A stretch of 5,635 nucleotides of DNA from Lysobacterales bacterium CG02_land_8_20_14_3_00_62_12 (GTDB taxonomy: Bacteria > Pseudomonadota > Gammaproteobacteria > Xanthomonadales > Ahniellaceae), in assembly GCA_002785585.1 (NCBI GenBank), contig PEUI01000124.1:1-5635 (forward strand), read 5' to 3'. Below the pieces are notes generated by a model that was not told the DNA's origin, made no database searches, and saw only the letters and a list, made by a program, of their open reading frames with translations. Numbering within the stretch: the first letter of the stretch is position 1; each line of letters begins with the position of its first letter. Positions 5,198-5,635 of this stretch are shown here, piece by piece. Made by a program: the position numbers and the translations under genes.

Positions 5198-5635
5198 ATG
5201 AAAACTTTCGACCTGCATCGTGGTAGCAGTCCCTTGTTGATCAGCTTGCCGCACAATGGCACGGCGATTCCCGAGGCGCTGCGCCAGCGCCTCAGTGATG
5301 CCGGTTTGCGCGTCGCCGATACCGATTGGCGGGTCGATCAGCTCTACGATTTTGCCCACGAACTCGGCGCATCGATCCTTCAGCCGGTGTATTCGCGCTA
5401 CCTGGTTGATCTCAATCGACCGCCCGATGGTGGGTTGCTCTATCCCGGACAAAACGAAACTGGCCTGCTGCCGACGCTGGCGTTTTCTGGCGCGGCGCTG
5501 TATCGCCCAGGGGCCGAGCCCAGTGCCGAGGAAGCTCCTGCGCGCATCGCCAACTATTGGCAGCCCTATCATCAGGCTTTGCAAGCCGAGATCGCCCGCA
5601 TCAAGCACCAACATGGGCGGGTGCGGTTGTGGGAC
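5198..5635 (+). CDS. hutG: N-formylglutamate deformylase (amidohydrolase), N-terminal part
   Basis: The first 146 codons are present; the gene leaves the window. Full HutG proteins are about 265-270 aa, so roughly half is seen. The enzyme hydrolyses N-formyl-L-glutamate to glutamate and formate, the last step of one branch of histidine degradation. Family landmarks are PLLISLPHNGTAIPEALRQR (12-31) with His19, DTDWRVDQLYDFAHELGAS (41-59), and SRYLVDLNRPPDGGLLYPGQ (66-85), the most diagnostic block. IANYWQPYHQAL and HGRVRLWD then follow in the expected order. The start at 5198 gives a standard N-terminus, though the ribosome site is weak (GAACGAG close to the ATG). No hutH, hutU or hutI is in view; they could lie downstream. 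The neighbour upstream is a DadA-like oxidoreductase. Confidence 0.93.
   Translation, partial: MKTFDLHRGSSPLLISLPHNGTAIPEALRQRLSDAGLRVADTDWRVDQLYDFAHELGASILQPVYSRYLVDLNRPPDGGLLYPGQNETGLLPTLAFSGAALYRPGAEPSAEEAPARIANYWQPYHQALQAEIARIKHQHGRVRLWD

Noticed and set aside
1..5635. CRISPR array, tRNA, rRNA or insertion sequence
   Set aside because: No regularly spaced repeats, no cloverleaf-like or rRNA sequence and no transposase or terminal inverted repeats were seen.

Overview
The window looks like a piece of chromosome from a GC-rich gammaproteobacterium. A Xanthomonadales/Lysobacterales-type host is my best guess, based on strong G/C third-position bias, a SlyD very like that of Enterobacteria with a short His tail, and a mixture of amino-acid catabolic genes. 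The taxon is inference; no rRNA or other marker is present.

Left part (1-1756, all minus strand) is an accessory block of toxin-antitoxin (TA) material. Reading downstream to upstream it holds: the start of a RelE/ParE-type toxin cut by the window edge (1-144); a 165-aa protein overlapping it by GTGA, taken as its antitoxin (141-638), with a palindrome and a -10 box in front; a 405-bp stretch (639-1043) without an intact recognisable gene but with what may be scraps of a third, decayed module; and an intact VapBC-type pair, a PIN-domain toxin (1044-1439) overlapping an AbrB-fold antitoxin (1436-1753) by ATGA. A 20-bp near-perfect palindrome lies in the spacer of a putative promoter and covers the first ATG of the antitoxin. 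This makes that start doubtful and points to a well-placed Shine-Dalgarno followed by an ACG codon.

Right part (1957-5635, all plus strand) is core-type metabolism and transport. It contains a Bcr/CflA-type MFS efflux transporter (1957-3174), a 231-bp gap with a 12-bp palindrome and a 15-bp tandem duplication, then a tight run of slyD (3406-3891), a DadA-like FAD-dependent amino-acid oxidoreductase (3904-5163, 12 bp after slyD) and hutG, N-formylglutamate deformylase (5198 onwards, cut by the right edge). The last three have gaps of 12 and 34 bp and probably share a transcript. The DadA-like enzyme and HutG fit amino-acid catabolism (oxidative deamination or imine formation, and release of glutamate from N-formylglutamate). 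SlyD is a general folding and nickel-handling protein whose link to them is probably only positional.

The most interesting part is the control region of the VapBC-type pair and its shared CATTAC/GTAATG words with the operator-like palindrome of the other TA locus.
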